NCBI GenBank assembly: GCA_940746715.1
Contig: CALNWN010000005.1
Span: forward strand, 62,001-126,000
Length of the DNA: 64,000 nt
DNA from: an uncultured Paraburkholderia sp.
Lineage (GTDB): Bacteria > Pseudomonadota > Gammaproteobacteria > Burkholderiales > Burkholderiaceae
Reading direction: 5' to 3'
Below are positions 62,462 to 64,000 of the stretch, piece after piece (positions within the stretch are counted from its first letter, which is position 1; every line of letters starts with the position of its first letter). Made by a program: the position numbers and the translations under genes. The notes beneath the pieces were generated by a model. The model was not told the origin of the DNA. It did not search any database and was given only the letters and a program-made list of their open reading frames with translations.

Positions 62462-62965
62462 ATGAATCAACGGATCGGCTATGCCCGCGTTTCAACAGAT
62501 GATCAGAACCTGGACCTGCAGCGTGATGCACTTCGCTTGGCGGGGGTTGGATCCATCTACGAAGAGGCTGCCAGCGGCAGGGATGCCGCTAGGCAGGAGC
62601 TTGATCACTGTTTGAAGGCGTTGAGAGCGGGCGACACGCTTGTAGTCTGGCGATTGGATAAGCTCGGGCGTAGCCTCCCGGACCTCGTAAGCATTGTCGC
62701 TGGGTTAGAAGGAAAAGGGATCGGCTTCGAAAGCATCATCGAGAAGATCGAGACCAGTAGTGCGGCCGGGAAGCTGGTCTTCCATGTTTTCGCGGCGCTG
62801 GCGGAGTTTGAGCGCAACTTGATTCGGGAGCGGACACGGGCTAGCTTAGTCGCGGCATGAGCACGCGGTCGCTCTGGAGGGCGTAAGCCAAAGCTGGAGG
62901 CACCACAAATTAGGGAGATCAAGCGCCTTCGCGCCGGGGCGTCGAACAAGTCCGACTTAGGCGAC
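62462..62965 (+). pseudogene. Tn3-type serine resolvase, internal stop and 3' truncation
   Basis: Resolvase/invertase with catalytic Ser in GYARVSTDDQNLDLQRDAL, the WRLDKLGRSLPDL motif and FHVFAALAEFERNLIRERT. TGA at 62858-62860 replaces an expected Arg codon after SLVAA. The same frame continues ARGRSGGRKPKLEAPQIREI and KRLRAGASNKSDLGDV, which should lead into a terminal HTH. Instead, at about 62965, it joins a DNA methyltransferase in frame. The HTH is missing, so the protein would not bind its site. Confidence 0.8.
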
Positions 62966-64000
62966 GTTCTCCAGACCAGCAACATCCACATCCTGACTTG
63001 CGACGCGGGGCGGGTGACGCAGACGCTCGCCGCCCTCAAGGCCAGTCCGGCGACAGCCAAAGCCAAGGCCAAATTCATCCTCGCCACCGACGGCGCGGAC
63101 TTCGAGGCTGAAGATCTGACCAGTGGCGAGACCGTCGCCTGCGCTTTCAAGGACTTCCCCGATCACTTCGGTTTCTTCCTGCCGCTAGCGGGCATTAGTA
63201 CCGTGCGCCAGATCACCGAAAACGCCTTCGACATCCGGGCGACCAGCCGCCTAAACCGCCTGTATGTCGAGTTGCTGAAAGACAATCCGGGATGGGGCAC
63301 GGCGGAGCGCCGCCACGATATGAACCATTTCATGGCGCGGCTGATCTTCTGCTTTTTCGCAGAGCACACCGATATCTTTGTTGGCAAGGGGCGCTTCACC
63401 GAAACTGTGGCAGTGATGAGCTCCACCGACTCGTCGAACACGCACGAGGTCGTCGCCACGCTGTTCCGCGTCATGAACACCAAGCGCGAGGACCGGGCCG
63501 CCGCCAAGATTCCCCGATGGGCCGAAGGTTTCCCCTATGTCAACGGGCAATTGTTCTCTGGCGGCGACGAAGTGCCGCGATTCAGCAAGATCGCTCGGTC
63601 TTACCTATTTATTGCACGTCGGCCGATTGGACTGGACCAAAATCAACCCGGACATCTTCGGCTCGATGATCCAAGCCGTTGCCGAGGACAAGGAACGCGG
63701 CGAGTTAGGGATGCACTACACGAGCGTCCCCAATATCCTGAAGGTCCTGAATCCGCTGTTCCTCGACGACTTGCGGACGAAGCTGAAGGAAGCAGGCGAT
63801 AGCGTTCGCATGTTGCTCAACCTGCGCAAGCGTCTCGCTAGGATCAGGGTTTTCGATCCGGCCTGCGGTTCGGGCAATTTTTTGGTCATCGCCTATAAGG
63901 AAATGCGCGCCATCGAGGCCGAGATCAACCGGCGGCGTGGTGAGCAGGATCGCGCATCAGAAATCCCGGTCACCAACTTTCGCGGGATCGAACTGCGCGA
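62966..64000 (+). pseudogene. MmeI-like class I DNA methyltransferase, 5' truncated, one frameshift, runs off the edge
   Basis: Begins inside the protein (SNIHILTCDAGRVTQTLAAL). Then come FKDFPDHFGFFLPLAGISTV, ITENAFDIRATSRLNRLYVE, RRHDMNHFMARLIFCFFAEH and AAKIPRWAEGFPYVNGQLFS. Near 63600 the frame breaks (RSYLF) and continues LDWTKINPDIFGSMIQAVAE, MHYTSVPNILKVLNPLFLDD and the SAM-binding motif I FDPACGSGNFLVIAY, ending at the edge with FRGIELR. The family includes bifunctional type IIG restriction-modification enzymes and BREX/DISARM-like methylases; the target motif IV lies outside. The 5' end is replaced by the resolvase. Confidence 0.78.

Overview
The window looks like a chromosome of Burkholderia sensu lato (Paraburkholderia/Caballeronia type). 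It is GC-rich, and its first 35 kb carries conserved genes typical of that group: htpX, a LysE exporter, fmt-def, dprA, topB, GTP-dependent pckG, a persulfide dioxygenase-rhodanese fusion, dbpA, a cadR-type regulator with a P-type ATPase, and an ethanolamine locus (eutR-like regulator, aldehyde dehydrogenase, DUF779 protein, eutB, eutC, permease). The genus call rests on protein resemblance recalled from memory; no search was run.

Region 1 (1-35.3 kb) is core chromosome. The 5' end of a secreted RHS gene enters at the left edge. Many core genes here are broken: dprA (three frame breaks), pckG, a patatin-like phospholipase, a TonB siderophore receptor, a piuC-like dioxygenase, an amino-acid binding protein, cadR, the P-type ATPase, eutB and the ethanolamine permease. 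The lesions mix 1-2 nt indels, nonsense substitutions and in-frame internal deletions. Genes between them are intact. Indel errors alone cannot explain this; recent genome erosion, as in a host-restricted symbiont, is a plausible reading.

Region 2 (35.3-36.9 kb) is an island boundary: the N-terminal part of a P4-type integrase gene (decayed) lies next to the 3' half of a tRNA-Ala gene, split at the anticodon loop. Everything to the right is accessory.

Region 3 (36.9-48.9 kb) holds a cassette of a small Cys-rich ORF, a large serine recombinase and two ParB/RepB-like proteins whose genes overlap by 4 nt, preceded by three 15-bp repeats. It is followed by type VI secretion cargo: vgrG (decayed), a LysM-muramidase effector with a candidate immunity gene, a PAAR protein, an amidase effector and a second candidate immunity gene. 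The 3' end of a second ParB/RepB-like copy survives beside an IS3-family fragment.

Region 4 (49-58.4 kb) has lower GC and holds a membrane-anchored calcineurin-like phosphoesterase, a DnaQ-like exonuclease and a Tn7-like transposition operon: tnsA, tnsB, tnsC/tniB and two tniQ genes.

Region 5 (58.4-64 kb) holds an XRE regulator, a chimeric DUF2513-tyrosine recombinase, a decayed retron (XRE-HTH protein, reverse transcriptase with the NAxxH and YVDD motifs, and a structured leader that may be the msr-msd RNA), and a resolvase fused in frame to an MmeI-like DNA methyltransferase that runs off the right edge. A 49-bp hairpin-forming sequence occurs twice, once inside the recombinase and once inverted in the retron leader.
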